The notes beneath the pieces are model-generated. The model saw only the letters and a list, made by a program, of their open reading frames with translations, ran no database searches and was not told the origin of the DNA. From Rickettsiales bacterium (lineage in GTDB: Bacteria > Pseudomonadota > Alphaproteobacteria > Rickettsiales > CANDYO01), in contig CANDYO010000042.1 in NCBI GenBank assembly GCA_947424995.1, forward strand, positions 1-14,164: a DNA stretch of 14,164 nucleotides, in the 5' to 3' direction. Below, in pieces: positions 13,644-14,164 of the stretch. A program made the translations under genes and the position numbers. Every line of letters begins with the position of its first letter. The first letter of the stretch is position 1.

Positions 13644-14164
13644 ATGACGCTAGTAGTGCTTAAATTTGGCGGGACTTCCTTAGCCAATACCAAATTAATG
13701 AATAATGCTGTAGCTAAAGTAGTTAATGAGGTTGAGTCAGGTAACCGAGTGATTGTAGTGGTGTCAGCTATGGCTGGAGTAACCGATCATTTGGTTAGTT
13801 TAGTCAATGAAATTACTAGCTTTGGAGTAGATGATAACTTAGCTGAATACGCTAATGTAATTACTACTGGTGAGCAAGTGTCAGCAGGTTTGTTTGCTCT
13901 GTTACTTCAACAAGCTGGTTTAAAAGCAAGATCTTGGCTTGGCTGGCAAACTGGAATTATAACTGATGATAATGTTGCTGATGGACATGTTATTGAGCTT
14001 AGATGTGAGAAAATTAGCGAGTCATTAGAGCAAAAATATCAAGTTGCGGTGGTTGCAGGATTTCAAGGTATAACCCTTGGCGATAGGATTAGCACTTTGG
14101 GGAGAGGGGGGTCTGATACTAGCGCAATAATATTGGCTGGAGTTCTCAATGCCTCTAGGTGCGA
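13644..14164 (+). CDS. lysC: Aspartate kinase, 5' part (runs off the window)
   Basis: 173 complete codons are present and the gene continues beyond the edge. Aspartate kinase makes aspartyl phosphate, the first step toward diaminopimelate, lysine, threonine and methionine. The start MTLVVLKFGGTSLA has the KFGGTS nucleotide-binding motif. VVVSAMAGVTDHL, the TTGEQVSAGLFALLLQ segment, GWQTGIITDDN, VVAGFQGIT and TLGRGGSDTSA follow in the order expected for the kinase domain. The C-terminal ACT domains would lie outside. ATG 13644 has ATAGGAAT upstream. It probably belongs to the dnaB-alr transcription unit. In a reduced intracellular genome the likely main product is diaminopimelate for peptidoglycan. 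Confidence 0.96.
   Translation, partial: MTLVVLKFGGTSLANTKLMNNAVAKVVNEVESGNRVIVVVSAMAGVTDHLVSLVNEITSFGVDDNLAEYANVITTGEQVSAGLFALLLQQAGLKARSWLGWQTGIITDDNVADGHVIELRCEKISESLEQKYQVAVVAGFQGITLGDRISTLGRGGSDTSAIILAGVLNASRC

Overview
The window is AT-rich and reads as chromosome of an obligate intracellular alphaproteobacterium of the order Rickettsiales, probably Rickettsiaceae or a close relative. The evidence is the gene set: a mitochondrial-type NDUFA12 complex I protein beside MlaD and a deformylase-like protein, an FzlA-type GST-fold protein, dnaB-alr, and a divergent YddA-type ABC protein. The gene ends also carry palindromic elements bounded by GTCATCC...GGGATGAC, which resemble Rickettsia palindromic repeats. 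No rRNA, tRNA, CRISPR array, transposase or phage gene was seen. I did not assign genus or species.

Layout. (1) 1-720: the possible tail of a plus-strand gene, a strong hairpin terminator, then a minus-strand gene for a small protein made mostly of seven 15-residue repeats. It has its own extended -10 promoter, overlapped by an inverted repeat. (2) 719-2950, all minus strand: rplM-rpsI, a GC-rich terminator, then an LD-carypeptidase of family S66 and bolA. (3) 2951-4706: a 318-base gap with a folded palindromic element, then the plus-strand run NDUFA12-mlaD-deformylase-like. (4) 4707-5613: two more palindromic elements, then tsaB on minus. (5) 5614-7376: a plus-strand promoter, orphan shikimate kinase aroK, and an unrecognised soluble protein with a Ser-rich tail. 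(6) 7339-8004: fzlA on minus, overlapping the previous gene tail to tail, with a long leader (8005-8317) holding a fourth palindromic element. (7) 8318-10936: a large divergent ABC protein on minus. (8) 11050 to the end: dnaB, alr and a lysC cut by the window edge, closely packed on plus.

Functional picture. Most genes are housekeeping: translation (L13, S9), tRNA t6A modification (TsaB), respiration (NDUFA12), outer-membrane lipid transport (MlaD), Fe-S/redox handling (BolA), division (FzlA) and replication (DnaB). Alr, LysC (first step toward diaminopimelate) and the S66 carboxypeptidase together point to retained peptidoglycan synthesis and recycling.

The lineage-specific candidates are the 15-residue repeat protein, the Ser-tailed unknown protein and the enlarged ABC protein. 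Three enzymes have changes at key positions: the deformylase-like protein has lost two of three metal ligands, AroK has GGD in place of GGG, and Alr has lost the Lys/Arg pair near the active site. I found no clearly new multi-gene system. The repeat protein and the palindromic elements are the best leads.
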